In this document: piece by piece, positions 8,447 through 17,473 of the stretch
Layout of the letters: every line of letters begins with the position of its first letter
Numbering within the stretch: the first letter of the stretch is position 1
NCBI GenBank assembly: GCA_024636295.1
Contig: JAGXHI010000051.1
Location: 29,796 to 93,795 of the forward strand
DNA from: Desulfuromonadales bacterium
GTDB taxonomy: Bacteria > Desulfobacterota > Desulfuromonadia > Desulfuromonadales > JAGXHI01
Length of the DNA stretch: 64,000 nucleotides
Reading direction: 5' to 3'
Position numbers and translations under genes: made by a program
Notes under the pieces: generated by a model
What the model was told of the DNA's origin: nothing
Database searches by the model: none
Seen by the model: only the letters and a program-made list of their open reading frames with translations

Positions 8447-9130
8447 ATGACAAAACTTACCTGGTATGGCCACGCCACCCTCGGCCTGCAGTTCGACGGA
8501 CATCAACTGCTGATCGACCCCTTCTTCACCGGCAACCCGGCCGCTTCCACCACGGCGGAGCAGGTCTCCCCCGATTTCATCCTGGTCAGCCACGGCCATG
8601 GAGACCATGTCGGTGATGCCATCGCCATCGCCCGGCGCACCGGGGCGCTGGTGATCAGCAATCACGAGATCGTCACCTGGCTTGGCAAGCAGGGGCTTGA
8701 GAACGCCCATGGCCAGCATCTCGGCGGCGGCCACCGACACCCCTTCGGTTACCTCAAGCTGACCCTCGCCCTGCACGGTTCGATGCTGCCGGACGGCTCC
8801 TGCGGCGGCAACCCCTGCGGCTTTCTGCTGACCACCAGCGACGGCAAGAAGATCTACATGGCCCAGGATACGGGCCTGTTCGGCGACATGCGGCTGATCG
8901 GCGAGGAGGGGCTCGATGTGGCGGTGATCCCCATCGGCGACAACTACACCATGGGCCCCGACGATGCCCTGCGGGCGGTGAAGATGCTGCAGCCGAAGAG
9001 CGTCATACCGATCCACTACAACACTTTCGATCTGCTCAACCAGGACGCCCAGGCCTGGAAACAGCGGGTCGAGGCAGAGACAGACACCCGGGTGGTGGTG
9101 TTGAAGCCGGGAGGAAATTTTGAATTCTAG
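8447..9130 (+). CDS. Metal-dependent hydrolase, UPF0173 / metallo-beta-lactamase fold
   Basis: This 227-residue cytoplasmic protein carries the zinc motif HGHGDH (about residue 53) and an upstream GHATLGL strand typical of UPF0173. Further metal ligands sit in NHE, the QDTGLFGDM loop, and the final IPIHYNTFD. The family resembles UlaG-type lactonases and RNA-metabolism hydrolases; no substrate is established for this branch. The ATG at 8447 has AAGGAGAGAGAC upstream and begins MTKLTWYGHA, the usual family start. Codon use is GC-richer (many GGC and CTG codons) than flanking genes, which may indicate transfer. Confidence 0.88.
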   Translation: MTKLTWYGHATLGLQFDGHQLLIDPFFTGNPAASTTAEQVSPDFILVSHGHGDHVGDAIAIARRTGALVISNHEIVTWLGKQGLENAHGQHLGGGHRHPFGYLKLTLALHGSMLPDGSCGGNPCGFLLTTSDGKKIYMAQDTGLFGDMRLIGEEGLDVAVIPIGDNYTMGPDDALRAVKMLQPKSVIPIHYNTFDLLNQDAQAWKQRVEAETDTRVVVLKPGGNFEF

Positions 9131-9277
9131 GGGTTGGAAGCAGGGAGGAAAAGCTTTGTCGTCGTGATATCGGCCACGCACTGAAAGGTGGCCGTGTCAC
9201 AGATATGGCGTGTGCTCCCTCATGTCCTACCCTTCCGCTGAGGTCCCTAGATCACAACTGCAATCCAGGAGAATGCC

Positions 9278-9628
9278 ATGAACTATCTCAGGAAAAAGGG
9301 AACATGCACCCCCGTCGATGTCACCGCCGGGAAGGGGACGACCATGCAGGTTATGGTCAGTTCCGACGAGGCGCCCCACTTCGCCCTCAGGAAATTCACC
9401 ATGGAGCCCCACGGCGGAATGCCGATGCATACCAATACCGTGGAACACGAGCAGTATATCGTGAGGGGGTCGGCCGTTGTCGCAATCGGGGATGAAACAT
9501 TCGAAGTCTCGGCCGGCGATTCAGTCTATATCCCCGAGTTGGCGCCGCATTCCTACCAGGCCGGCAAAGATGGTTTCGAGTTCATTTGCGTCGTGCCGAA
9601 CAAGAAGGATACGATAAAGCTCGTTTGA
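9278..9628 (+). CDS. Small cupin protein
   Basis: This 116-residue protein is a single cupin barrel. The first cupin motif is represented by GMPMHTNTVEHEQYIVRG (metal ligands H, H, E). The second is the segment around GDSVYIPELAPHSYQ (H). Small cupins of this kind bind a divalent metal and act as isomerases, dioxygenases or sensors; none can be chosen here. SD sequence CAGGAGAATGCC precedes the ATG. It has no operon partner; the next gene is on the other strand. Confidence 0.85.
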   Translation: MNYLRKKGTCTPVDVTAGKGTTMQVMVSSDEAPHFALRKFTMEPHGGMPMHTNTVEHEQYIVRGSAVVAIGDETFEVSAGDSVYIPELAPHSYQAGKDGFEFICVVPNKKDTIKLV

Positions 9629-9683
9629 TGCGCACGTTTTCATAGCAGACTTGAACCAGCGCTCGATCTTACGAAAATTCTCA

Positions 9684-10997
9684 TCACATTTCGAGCACCC
9701 AGCCCTTCCCTTGCCTTTTTGCCCCCTCTTTCATCGCTTGCAGGAAGCGGGATCGCAGCGTATCGCCCAGGAGGGCCTTTTTGACCGGAGGCAGGTTCAG
9801 GAAGGCGCCGACGAAGGCCCGCGTGAACTTCTCTCCGATGCTCTTGGGGTTGGCGAAGATCTGGTTCTGGAGAGTGCCTTTTTCCAGCGATTGCAGGATC
9901 ACTCGCTCGAAGGTGGTTTCTGGGTGGATGACCCGTTGTGCTCTTCCGGCCAGCCGGCAGGCCCGGGTGGGGCATTTGAGGGCGCACACGCCGCAACCCA
10001 GACAGACGGAAGTGTTCACCTGCGGTGCGTTCTCCCTTTTTGCTTGCGGATTTTCCACCGAGATCATGGCGATGGCGTCGATCGGGCAAGCCGTGGCGCA
10101 CTTCAAACAGCCTGTGCAGGCATCCTCCTCGATGACGGCGATGGTGTTGGAGGTCATGATCGCGTTCGGGTAGCCGTATCGGCTGACCGCCAACAGAACG
10201 CTGCAGCAACAGCCGCAGCAGTGGCAGACGAACTTCATGTTCTTCTGCACGTTATCCGCCGCCAGGACGAGCCCCATCTCCCGGGAGCGGGCAAAGAGGT
10301 CTTCCATTTCGAATCGGCAGACCTCCCGCGCCAGCCGGTTCCGGATCATGAAATCCGCCGCGAGGCCGAACTGGGTACAGCTCTCCAGGGGCGCCGCACA
10401 CCTCTTCTCGCCAAGATGCAGCTTCTCGTGCCGGCAGCTGCAAAGTCCGACGGAAAACCGGTCCGTTCCGGCGAGAAGAGCCGAGGCCTTCTCGTGATCG
10501 AGGATTTCCACATGTTCCGCATCCTCGATCGCCTCTTCATGGGGAAGCGCCCGGATAAAGGAGAATCGTTCCCCTCTCCCCAGATTGGCCGCGAGGAAGG
10601 AGCCGTCGACCGCCATGTACTCATGGAACAGCCGCGCCCACTCCCTGCTCTTCACATCCGGCCCCATCCGCATCATGGTGAATTCGAAAATCCCGATCAC
10701 CATTGGGGAGGGGGCGTAGTGGTACTCGCCCTGGACCCACAGGTCTATGACCAGCCCTTTCGTCGTCATGCCGTCGAGAAGGCGCCTCAGAGCCGAAGTC
10801 TCCGCCCCGGTCGCCCTGGCAACCTCGTCGAAGGTCGACAGCCCGTTGGGCATCCGGATGACGATCTCGGCCTCCTCCACCATATAAAGTTCGGCCAGGA
10901 TGGCGCGCAACCGGTCATTCCAGGGCGCCCTCATCTCCATCCCGTCGATCTTTCCGCCCAGCTCGCGGAAAACATCTTTCCCAACCAGGTGTCCCAT
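9684..10997 (-). CDS. 4Fe-4S ferredoxin-type protein with N-terminal winged-helix region
   Basis: This 437-residue protein appears soluble. Residues about 40-105 look like a winged-helix domain (LSTFDEVARATGAETSALRRLLDGM). The middle has extra cysteines: CSCRHEKLHLGEKRC and the run CHCCGCCC. The C-terminal third holds two classical 4Fe-4S motifs (CTGCLKCATACP and CLGCGVCALKCP). It probably transfers electrons or senses redox state. A good AAGGAG lies before ATG at 10997. The long open frame on the opposite strand is a shadow of this GC-rich gene. Upstream lies a fragment of another gene. Confidence 0.88.
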   Translation of the reverse strand: MGHLVGKDVFRELGGKIDGMEMRAPWNDRLRAILAELYMVEEAEIVIRMPNGLSTFDEVARATGAETSALRRLLDGMTTKGLVIDLWVQGEYHYAPSPMVIGIFEFTMMRMGPDVKSREWARLFHEYMAVDGSFLAANLGRGERFSFIRALPHEEAIEDAEHVEILDHEKASALLAGTDRFSVGLCSCRHEKLHLGEKRCAAPLESCTQFGLAADFMIRNRLAREVCRFEMEDLFARSREMGLVLAADNVQKNMKFVCHCCGCCCSVLLAVSRYGYPNAIMTSNTIAVIEEDACTGCLKCATACPIDAIAMISVENPQAKRENAPQVNTSVCLGCGVCALKCPTRACRLAGRAQRVIHPETTFERVILQSLEKGTLQNQIFANPKSIGEKFTRAFVGAFLNLPPVKKALLGDTLRSRFLQAMKEGAKRQGKGWVLEM

Positions 10998-11039
10998 GCT
11001 TTCTCCTTAATCGGTAGCTGGAGGCGGTTTTAGCCCCTC

Positions 11040-11141
11040 TTATCCAGTGGGCCCCGCGGGGCCGCCGTTGAAGACGTTATCATCACTGATCTCCTGGTTC
11101 AGATCGCGCAAGAGCTGCTTGATGGAAACGCCTCGGATCAT
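11040..11141 (-). pseudogene. N-terminal remnant resembling YihY/BrkB membrane protein
   Basis: A 33-codon frame with a proper GCAGGAG site reads IKQLLRDLNQEISDDNVFNG, which resembles the N-terminus of YihY/BrkB family inner-membrane proteins just before their first membrane helix (usually DNVFNGAAAL). It then runs into GPAGPTG and stops 42 nt before the Fe-S protein gene, so the membrane part has been deleted. It could instead be a genuine short peptide; similarity is judged by eye. Confidence 0.35.
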
Positions 11142-11289
11142 TTTGGCTCCTGCGGAACAACATACCAGTATTTGGCCGAAATGTATCTTTGCTCTTCTCA
11201 GCGCCACGTCAGGTATGCGCCCACGTGATCAGGGATCCGATTATCGAAATTTACGTTTTTCAGCCATCGGCCTCGTCGAGCCGATACGC

Positions 11290-11405
11290 CCTTCCGGAAG
11301 GACGGGGGAATTTCCCATTGCCGACTGATGAAGTTCTACAAATTTCGCGACATCAACCGGGCCATGGCGGATGCGAGGCGAGGGGATACGGTCAATCCGG
11401 TGCTG
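11290..11405 (+). pseudogene. C-terminal remnant of a zinc-type alcohol dehydrogenase
   Basis: MKFYKFRDINRAMADARRGDTVNPVL (starting at 11328) matches the way medium-chain Zn alcohol dehydrogenases end (FYxFxDINxAxxDxxxGxxxKPVL). The preceding residues (FRKDG, EFPI, RL) are recoverable only with frame changes. No earlier part of the enzyme is present; 11142-11289 holds nothing else I recognise. With the neighbouring YihY-like fragment this marks a deletion-prone spot. Confidence 0.4.
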
Positions 11406-11621
11406 TTTTTTATCCTAATCTTCGCTCCAGATTGCTCAGAGTGCGATTCAGTTGCTCGTCTGAATTGTTTTTTTACGGAAAAATGATTCGGATTACGTCC
11501 GTAATCACTCAAACACCTTGTTAAAGGTGAGAGAATGGGTGAAAATGCGGGCGAAAGGTTCAGGAATTGGATTGCCTATCAAAGGGGAATTTTTTCGATC
11601 ATCACAGAAGGAGGTATCCAC

Positions 11622-11927
11622 ATGATTGTCGTACTCGCATCGATTCGGGTGAAGGCCGGGCGCGTTTCCGAATTTCTCGAAATCCTGAAGTCCAATGTGC
11701 CGAGCGTCAGGGCGGAGGAGGGGTGTATCGAGTACCTCCCGACGGTTGATGCCCAAACCGGTCTGCCGCCGCAGGTTCTGGATGAAAATGTCGTCACGAT
11801 TATCGAGAAGTGGGATAGCCTGGAAGCGCTGCGAAATCATATCAAAGCGCCCCATATGCTGGCATACAGGGAAAAGGTCAAGGATATCGTGGAGGATCTC
11901 TCTCTTAAAGTACTGAAGGAAGCCTGA
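11622..11927 (+). CDS. Antibiotic-biosynthesis-monooxygenase (ABM) domain protein, YgiN-like
   Basis: This 101-residue dimeric alpha+beta barrel protein has the ABM pattern MIVVLASIRVKAGRVSEFLEIL near the start, EGCIEYLP in the middle, and WDSLEALRNHIKAPHM near the end. Such proteins act as quinol monooxygenases or heme-independent oxygenases, or bind quinones. A strong AAGGAGG lies 7 nt before the ATG at 11622, which decides the start over an upstream in-frame one. No metabolic partner is nearby. Confidence 0.88.
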   Translation: MIVVLASIRVKAGRVSEFLEILKSNVPSVRAEEGCIEYLPTVDAQTGLPPQVLDENVVTIIEKWDSLEALRNHIKAPHMLAYREKVKDIVEDLSLKVLKEA

Positions 11928-12128
11928 CTCAACAGCCCCACAGGCAGCCAGTTTCCGAGAGACGAGATGATTTGTCCCAAGTGCGGTTGGCGGTCGTCTG
12001 GGGCTGCCTTCTTTTGATCAGGGAGATGCGCAGCCGGGAGGCTCGGGCGCCCTGGGAAACATATCTGAATTTCAAGTTCGATTGAAAACATCGATGGGGG
12101 GGCAGGTCTCAGACCTGCCCCTTATTGT

Positions 12129-12683
12129 CTATTTCGCGATGCAGAGCGCTGGTCTCGACCCCCTCCAGGAGCCCAGCGCAATTTTCCTGTCCTCGAAGGT
12201 TTCGTGTGCCAGGTAGTTGCCGGGGATCCGGCCGTCATGCCGGGAGATGAAGTAGTGCCTGTCGCCTGAATAGATTTCGCGCCCTTTGTTGGAAAGGTGC
12301 AGGGTCAGGCTCCCCTCCTCCCCGTAAACCCTCTTCATTCCGACTCTCTTCAGGAAGATATCCAGAGAACCGGATGATTTTGAGTGTTCAACAACATCCT
12401 GCCAGGAGGCCAACTGATAGGCGTCGCCGAACTCGGACTTGCAGGCATAACTGTTATTCTGCGATTCCGAATATTTATGTTCCGTCACTTTGAAGGGGAA
12501 CCGGCCGTGTTCCCGCTTTTCGAAATACATCTGGCTGATGTCCTCCGTCGGTATTTCAAGCGTTTTGCCGTTTTTCAGCTCAATCTTTATCACATCGGCG
12601 GCAGCGAAGGAAACGGAAAGAACGACTGCTGAAAGGACAATGGCAACGAAGCGGAACCTGAAACCCCTTCTTTTTGAAATCAT
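12129..12683 (-). CDS. Secreted protein of unknown function
   Basis: This 184-residue protein has a classical signal peptide (basic MISKRRGFRFRF, hydrophobic core VAIVLSAVVLSVSF, cleavage near AAA-D). The mature N-terminus DVIKIELKNGKTLEIP followed by DISQMYF resembles the short beta motif seen in periplasmic proteins with a translational-start-like strand pair. Three Cys-free strands follow, with YSGDRHYFISRHDGRIPGNY near the end. I do not recognise the family. AAGGAAGGG precedes the chosen ATG. It is monocistronic, divergent from the monooxygenase gene. Confidence 0.6.
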   Translation of the reverse strand: MISKRRGFRFRFVAIVLSAVVLSVSFAAADVIKIELKNGKTLEIPTEDISQMYFEKREHGRFPFKVTEHKYSESQNNSYACKSEFGDAYQLASWQDVVEHSKSSGSLDIFLKRVGMKRVYGEEGSLTLHLSNKGREIYSGDRHYFISRHDGRIPGNYLAHETFEDRKIALGSWRGSRPALCIAK

Positions 12684-12801
12684 GATTAACCCTTCCTTGA
12701 TTGAAAGAAAATGCGCTGACTTTTTTCTGTAATAGAACAGGGATAATCGTAAGTCAAACAAAACCCAGTGGGGGCGTTAAAAACTCCAGCAGGAAATTCC
12801 A

Positions 12802-13524
12802 CTATTCCAGCAGAATCCTCCGTGGAGTAAGATCCATGAGCCTGCTGTACAAAGTTTCTCCCTGATCATCCTCCACCAGATGCACCCAGCCGCCGATATG
12901 AACCAGACGCCCTTTTGGCCGGGCCTCAAGGCGCCGGCGGATCTCCCGTTCCATGTGCCGGTCCCGAAAGCCTATCCCCTCCCTGCCTCGGCGCTTTTCG
13001 AGGAAATCCTGCCGGACGGCCGTTTCCGGATTGGAGAGAACCATGGCCCTGGCGATCCGGCGGCTCTCTGCGGAGGAGACAGCCCTGGTTTCGGGAAGGC
13101 TCGCCAGCACCCGGATATTTCGAATGGTGATGAGTTCCGATTCCACCTTTGCCAGCTTGATCTCGGAGATCTCCGACAGGTCGATCAGTCCCACGGGGAT
13201 GCCGGTCTCTTCGGCGAATTCCGACGCCGCCCGGTATTCGAATGGAAGCGTCAGCAGACTCCGGATACCCTCGATGGCGGGGTGCTTCCAGAGATCCTGC
13301 CTCTGCAATCCCAGCTCGGAGGCGAGCCGATCCAGGACGGCCTCCAGACGTTGGAGCTGACGAAGCCCCTCGGTTCGGCGATAGTGGAGTGCCAGGGGAC
13401 TCATCTCCAGGGTGATCTCGTCCGGGCGCAGGCGTTCGAGGAGCCGCCGGAGCTTTACGGCGCCTTCCCGGTCGCGGTGGATGGTGCCGATGAGGGTCAG
13501 AAGGGGAGAGGTCTGATCGTTCAT
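12802..13524 (-). CDS. TraB/PrgY/GumN-like protein
   Basis: This protein of about 240 residues begins LLTLIGTIHRD and continues RPDEITLEMSP, with a C-terminal HIGGWVHL. The G-T-x-H, P-D-x-x-x-x-E-x and G-x-x-H pattern marks the TraB/PrgY/GumN superfamily, related to Tiki/EreA-like hydrolases. No membrane segment is visible, so this is a soluble version. The first ATG at 13524 is used; a TTG 15 nt upstream would overlap the ilvA stop codon. It follows ilvA closely and is likely cotranscribed, but a functional link is not known. Confidence 0.6.
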   Translation of the reverse strand: MNDQTSPLLTLIGTIHRDREGAVKLRRLLERLRPDEITLEMSPLALHYRRTEGLRQLQRLEAVLDRLASELGLQRQDLWKHPAIEGIRSLLTLPFEYRAASEFAEETGIPVGLIDLSEISEIKLAKVESELITIRNIRVLASLPETRAVSSAESRRIARAMVLSNPETAVRQDFLEKRRGREGIGFRDRHMEREIRRRLEARPKGRLVHIGGWVHLVEDDQGETLYSRLMDLTPRRILLE

Positions 13525-13535
13525 TCCGCAGATCG

Positions 13536-14744
13536 TCAACGCACCAGCGTCGCTCCGTAGCCCTCCTTTTTAAGCCCCTCCAGGATCTCCCGGATATGCT
13601 CCGGGCCGCGTGTTTCCAGCTCCAGGTGGACTTCGACCCCTCCGAGATGAACGCCGGCTAACCGCCGGTCGTGGCTGACGTGACAGATATTCGCCCCCTG
13701 GGCGGCGAGCATGGCCGCCAGCTTGGCCAGGGAGCCGGGGGCGTCGAGGAGCTCCACCTTCACCTTCAGGAAGCGCCCTTCGGCCACCATCCCCCTTTCC
13801 ACCACCCGCGAGATCGTCTGAACGTCGATATTGCCTCCGGAGAGGACGCAGACGGTCGGACCGCGATGCTCGTTGCCGTGCCTGTAGAGCAGGGCGGCAA
13901 GACTCACCGCGCCAGCCCCCTCCACCACCAGCTTCCCTTTTTCCATCAGGCCGACGATGGCATGGGCGATCTCCTCCTCCTCGACGGTCACGATGTCGTC
14001 GACCAGCTTCTGGATGATTGGAAAGGTCTGCTCTCCCACCCGTTTGATGACGATGCCGTCGGCGAGCGAGTGCGCCGCGGCAAGGGTCACGGGCGAACCT
14101 CTGCGCCGGGAGAGAAGGGCGCTGGGGGCGCCGGCGGCCTCCACGCCAATGATGCGGATCTGTGGCTTGATCGTTTTGGCGGCGGTGGCGATTCCGGCGA
14201 TCAGGCCTCCTCCGCCGATGGGAACGATCAAGGTTTGAACCTCGGGGAGATCTTCCAGGATTTCCAGACCGGCCGTTCCCTGTCCGGCCATGATCAGGGG
14301 GTGGTCGAAAGCCGGAATGTAAAGCATCCCTTTTTTCCGCTCCAGCTCGCGCGCTCTCTCGGCCGCATCGTCGAAAGTCTCGCCATGCAGCAGCACCTCG
14401 GCTCCGTAACTGCGGGTCGCCAGGAATTTGGCCAGGGGAGTGTTCTCGGGCATGACGACCAGGGCGGGGATACCCGCCTGACGGGCGGCGAGGGCCACCC
14501 CCTGGGCGTGATTGCCGGCTGAGGCGGTTATCACCCCACGCCGCAGGGCTTCGGGAGGATGATGAGCGAGGAAGTTGATGGCGCCGCGGATCTTGAAGGA
14601 GCCGGTACGCTGGAGATTTTCGCACTTGAAATGCAGGGGATATCCGAGGCGCTCAGAAAAATAGTGGGAGCGAATCAGTTCCGTCCTGCGTATCCGCCCC
14701 TTGAGATTGTCGGCCGCCTTGCCGATTGAGTCAAATTCCAGCAT
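13536..14744 (-). CDS. ilvA: Threonine ammonia-lyase with C-terminal ACT domain
   Basis: This 402-residue PLP enzyme converts threonine to 2-oxobutyrate, the entry to isoleucine synthesis or threonine catabolism. The PLP lysine lies in the motif SFKIRGA (about residue 51), the phosphate-binding GGGGL loop at about 180, and an ACT-like regulatory domain at about 325-402 (LKVKVELLDAPGSLAKL). The length and single ACT fit the TdcB/short IlvA class. A good AAGGAGG precedes the ATG. The window also encodes citramalate synthase, a threonine-independent route to 2-oxobutyrate, so this enzyme may be catabolic. Confidence 0.93.
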   Translation of the reverse strand: MLEFDSIGKAADNLKGRIRRTELIRSHYFSERLGYPLHFKCENLQRTGSFKIRGAINFLAHHPPEALRRGVITASAGNHAQGVALAARQAGIPALVVMPENTPLAKFLATRSYGAEVLLHGETFDDAAERARELERKKGMLYIPAFDHPLIMAGQGTAGLEILEDLPEVQTLIVPIGGGGLIAGIATAAKTIKPQIRIIGVEAAGAPSALLSRRRGSPVTLAAAHSLADGIVIKRVGEQTFPIIQKLVDDIVTVEEEEIAHAIVGLMEKGKLVVEGAGAVSLAALLYRHGNEHRGPTVCVLSGGNIDVQTISRVVERGMVAEGRFLKVKVELLDAPGSLAKLAAMLAAQGANICHVSHDRRLAGVHLGGVEVHLELETRGPEHIREILEGLKKEGYGATLVR

Positions 14745-15034
14745 TCAACCTCCTTGAGATAACCCTCTTCCAAAAAGGATAGCTTTAATGCCGGCGGGAG
14801 CAAGCGAAGCGCTGCCGCGGGATGAGAGCTGGAGCCCTCTGCCTGCACCCCAGCTTGCACCCTTTTCCCTGTTCTCGAACGTCCCGTTAATGAATCATCT
14901 GCTGCCGGCGCCGTAAAACGGCTGTCGACGGCCGATCTCAGTTGCCTTAGCTTCGGATCTCTGATTTAAATATAACGTTAGAAAAAAAATACCGGTTGAT
15001 CGTTTTTTCCGTTCGATTGATAAGTGGAGGTCCA

Positions 15035-15916
15035 ATGAAAAGAGTCATTCTGTTTATCGTCACCAATCTTGCAATCATCCTCGTGCTTGGAGTTGTTCTG
15101 AGCCTTCTGGGAGTCGACCGTATTCTGGATGAACAGGGGATCGGGCTCGATTTGGGCAATCTGCTGGTTTTTGCAGCCGTCTTTGGCTTCGGCGGATCTT
15201 TCATCTCTCTGGCGATTTCCAAATGGACCGCCAAGCGTCTGACCGGCGCCCGAGTCATAAAGTCTCCCTCCAGCTCCAACGAAGCATGGCTCGTGACCAT
15301 AGTTCAACGTCAGGCCGAGCGCGCCGGTATTTCCATGCCGGAAGTGGCCATCTATGACTCCCCCACGGTTAACGCCTTCGCTACAGGAATGCGGCGGAAC
15401 AATGCCCTGGTGGCGGTCAGTACGGGTCTTCTGCAGTCGATGAACCAGGAGGAAGCCGAGGCCGTCCTCGCCCATGAAGTCAGTCACGTCGCCAACGGCG
15501 ACATGGTCACTCTGGCTCTCGTCCAAGGGGTCGTGAATACCTTCGTCATCGTGCTGTCCAGGGTCGTCGGCCACCTGGTCGACCGCTACATCTTCAAGAC
15601 TGAGCGCGGACACGGTATGGGGTTCTACATCACTTCCATCGCGGCCCAGATCTTCTTCGGTATTCTCGCGAGCACCATAGTCCTGTGGTTCAGTCGTCAC
15701 CGTGAATTTCGTGCTGACGCCGGAGGGGCCGATCTGGCAGGGCGCGAAAAGATGATCGCAGCTCTGGAACGTCTGGGCAAGGCGCCGGCCGAGCCGTTAC
15801 CCGATCAGATGTCCTCCTTCGGGATCTACGGCAACATGGGGCAGGGACTGCGCAGACTTTTCATGACCCATCCTCCTTTGGAAGAGCGCATCGCTGCGTT
15901 AAAAGAGGGTCGCTGA
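15035..15916 (+). CDS. htpX: Heat-shock zinc metalloprotease HtpX
   Basis: This 293-residue inner-membrane M48 peptidase has two N-terminal membrane helices (about residues 5-23 and 35-57). The catalytic [10 protein letters not shown] (HExxH) sits near residue 148, followed by a second hydrophobic pair and the downstream Glu-bearing motif [13 protein letters not shown]. The tail [12 protein letters not shown] is typical. It degrades misfolded membrane proteins, overlapping functionally with FtsH, which is also in this window. ATG with GTGGAGG upstream. An AT-rich TATAAC lies about 65 bp upstream; I cannot tell whether it is a heat-shock promoter. Confidence 0.95.
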   Translation: MKRVILFIVTNLAIILVLGVVLSLLGVDRILDEQGIGLDLGNLLVFAAVFGFGGSFISLAISKWTAKRLTGARVIKSPSSSNEAWLVTIVQRQAERAGISMPEVAIYDSPTVNAFATGMRRNNALVAVSTGLLQSMNQEEAEAVLAHEVSHVANGDMVTLALVQGVVNTFVIVLSRVVGHLVDRYIFKTERGHGMGFYITSIAAQIFFGILASTIVLWFSRHREFRADAGGADLAGREKMIAALERLGKAPAEPLPDQMSSFGIYGNMGQGLRRLFMTHPPLEERIAALKEGR

Positions 15917-16058
15917 TCAGAAAAATTAACCGAATTTGTTGCCGTCCGGGTATTAATTCTATAAAAATATCCATTCAGCACCTTTGATGGGACCGGGACC
16001 TGCAGGGAGCTGGTAGGTTTTGTGACTTGCAGGCACTCGAGAACCAAAGAGAAATCTC

Positions 16059-16835
16059 ATGGACCTCGGATTACGAGATAAAAATGTCTTGATCACCGGC
16101 GGCAGCAAGGGCATCGGCCTTGCGTGTGCACGGGTGTTTCGCACCGAAGGCGCCCGCATCGCACTGGTTTCGCGATCCCGGTCAAACCTCGATGCGGCGC
16201 GGGGGTCGCTCGGGGAAGCCTTTACGGTCGCGGCCGACCTCACCGACGCTGCGGCGGCGCTTGCCATGGTCGAGCGCGTGGAAACAGGATTCGGACCGAT
16301 CGAAATCCTCGTCAACAGTGCCGGTGCGGCGCGGCGCATAAATTCAGAGGACCTCACCCCGGAGATCTGGCGTGCTGCTATGGATGCGAAGTATTTCAGT
16401 TATATCAACGTCATCGACCCGGTGGTAAAGCTGATGGCATCGCGCGGTCGGGGCGCGATTATCAACATCATCGGCATCGGCGGAAAAATTCCCTCTACTG
16501 TCCATCTGCCCGGTGGTGCCGCGAACGCGGCATTGATGCTCGCCACCGCGGGTCTGGCCCATACTTATGCGCCGCATGGTGTGCGCGTGGTGGGGCTGAA
16601 TCCGGGCCTGACCAACACCGAACGGTTTGCGGAGAGGCTGAGCGCCGAGGCCCGGCGCGGCGGCATCACGGAAAAGGAAGCCCTTGAGCGCGCAGTCGAA
16701 AATCTTCCGCTCGGCCGTCTGGCAGAGCCCGAGGAAATCGCGGACATCGTTGCTTTCGCCGCCTCCGATCGGGGCCGCTACTTCACCGGCGCCAACATAA
16801 CATTGGACGGCGCCTCGTCGCCTACCGTGGTTTAG
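16059..16835 (+). CDS. Short-chain dehydrogenase/reductase, divergent active site
   Basis: This 258-residue Rossmann protein has the cofactor loop GGSKGIG and the NSAGA segment (NNAG-like). At the usual YxxxK site it reads STVHLPGGAANAALM. Tyr is replaced by His or Leu and the Lys by a small residue, as in a branch of SDRs that carries a GGAANAAL signature. The C-terminal PLGRLAEPEEIADIVAF and FTGANITLDG are standard FabG-like. Substrate unknown. Codon use is richer in GCG and CGC than neighbours, possibly acquired. The SD site is weak. It stands alone. Confidence 0.8.
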   Translation: MDLGLRDKNVLITGGSKGIGLACARVFRTEGARIALVSRSRSNLDAARGSLGEAFTVAADLTDAAAALAMVERVETGFGPIEILVNSAGAARRINSEDLTPEIWRAAMDAKYFSYINVIDPVVKLMASRGRGAIINIIGIGGKIPSTVHLPGGAANAALMLATAGLAHTYAPHGVRVVGLNPGLTNTERFAERLSAEARRGGITEKEALERAVENLPLGRLAEPEEIADIVAFAASDRGRYFTGANITLDGASSPTVV

Positions 16836-17388
16836 TTTGTATTCCGGCGGATCGGACCTGGAATAGCAACATTGTTGCAAAGCATATGCGTTGACAAATA
16901 TTGCGGCATAATAGCCCGAAATTTTGGGCCTTGAAAGAATTGTGAGGTGTTATTTCTGGCATGACCGGCGGATCAGGTTCAAAAGTAAAAAGGGGATCTG
17001 CAATTCATGCAGATCCCCTATAATTTCAGGTGAGTCTTTTCTTCGGGTTCCGGGCAAAAAAATCCCGGGGCGATGGAGGGTCGCCCCGGTTTCATTGAAG
17101 GAGAGATTTGAAACCAACCCAAAAGAGAGATGAAGAAGGTAGATGCAGAAACAATATAATATAACTTCGTTTTAAAAGTCAACAAAAAATATATAAATTT
17201 TATTCGACAATAATAAAAAATATACGAATGATTAAAGAAACGTCATATTAACAGTTGCTTGGAGTGTCTTCTTTTGGTTGACAGGATATTAATCATGTTT
17301 CTTTCCCGTTCAGACGCCTGTCCTTCGGAGGAGCAATTATTCCCGGGACGGGAAATTCCCTGGGGTGTGAAGAATCCCTGCTTTTCCC
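16836..17388. other. Gene-free region with two hairpins and an AT-rich tract
   Basis: No gene is supported in this 550-bp stretch. A perfect 12-bp hairpin lies at 16991-17019 (AGGGGATCTGCA/TGCAGATCCCCT, loop ATTCA), near-identical in core to the terminator behind tRNA-fMet and preceded by GGTTCAAA, which looks like a T-arm remnant. A second hairpin at 17065-17089 (CCGGGGCGA/TCGCCCCGG) is followed by TTTC. From 17135 to 17250 the DNA is strongly AT-rich without open frames. Confidence 0.6.
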
Positions 17389-17417
17389 TTGACAACATCA
17401 GGACCATGTTATATATA
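17389..17417 (+). promoter_or_regulatory. Promoter of tRNA(CAT)
   Basis: TTGACA and TATATA are separated by 17 bp. The expected start point is about 50 nt before the mature tRNA. Confidence 0.75.
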
Positions 17418-17473
17418 AAGTCTCCGTTTTCCGATCCTGAAATTTTGCCGATTTCTTGCCGGAAAAATGTTTA

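Noticed and set aside
9651..11033. Long plus-strand open frame (460 aa) opposite the Fe-S protein
   Set aside because: GC-rich shadow frame; no SD, no domain, while the minus strand has Cys motifs and a good SD.
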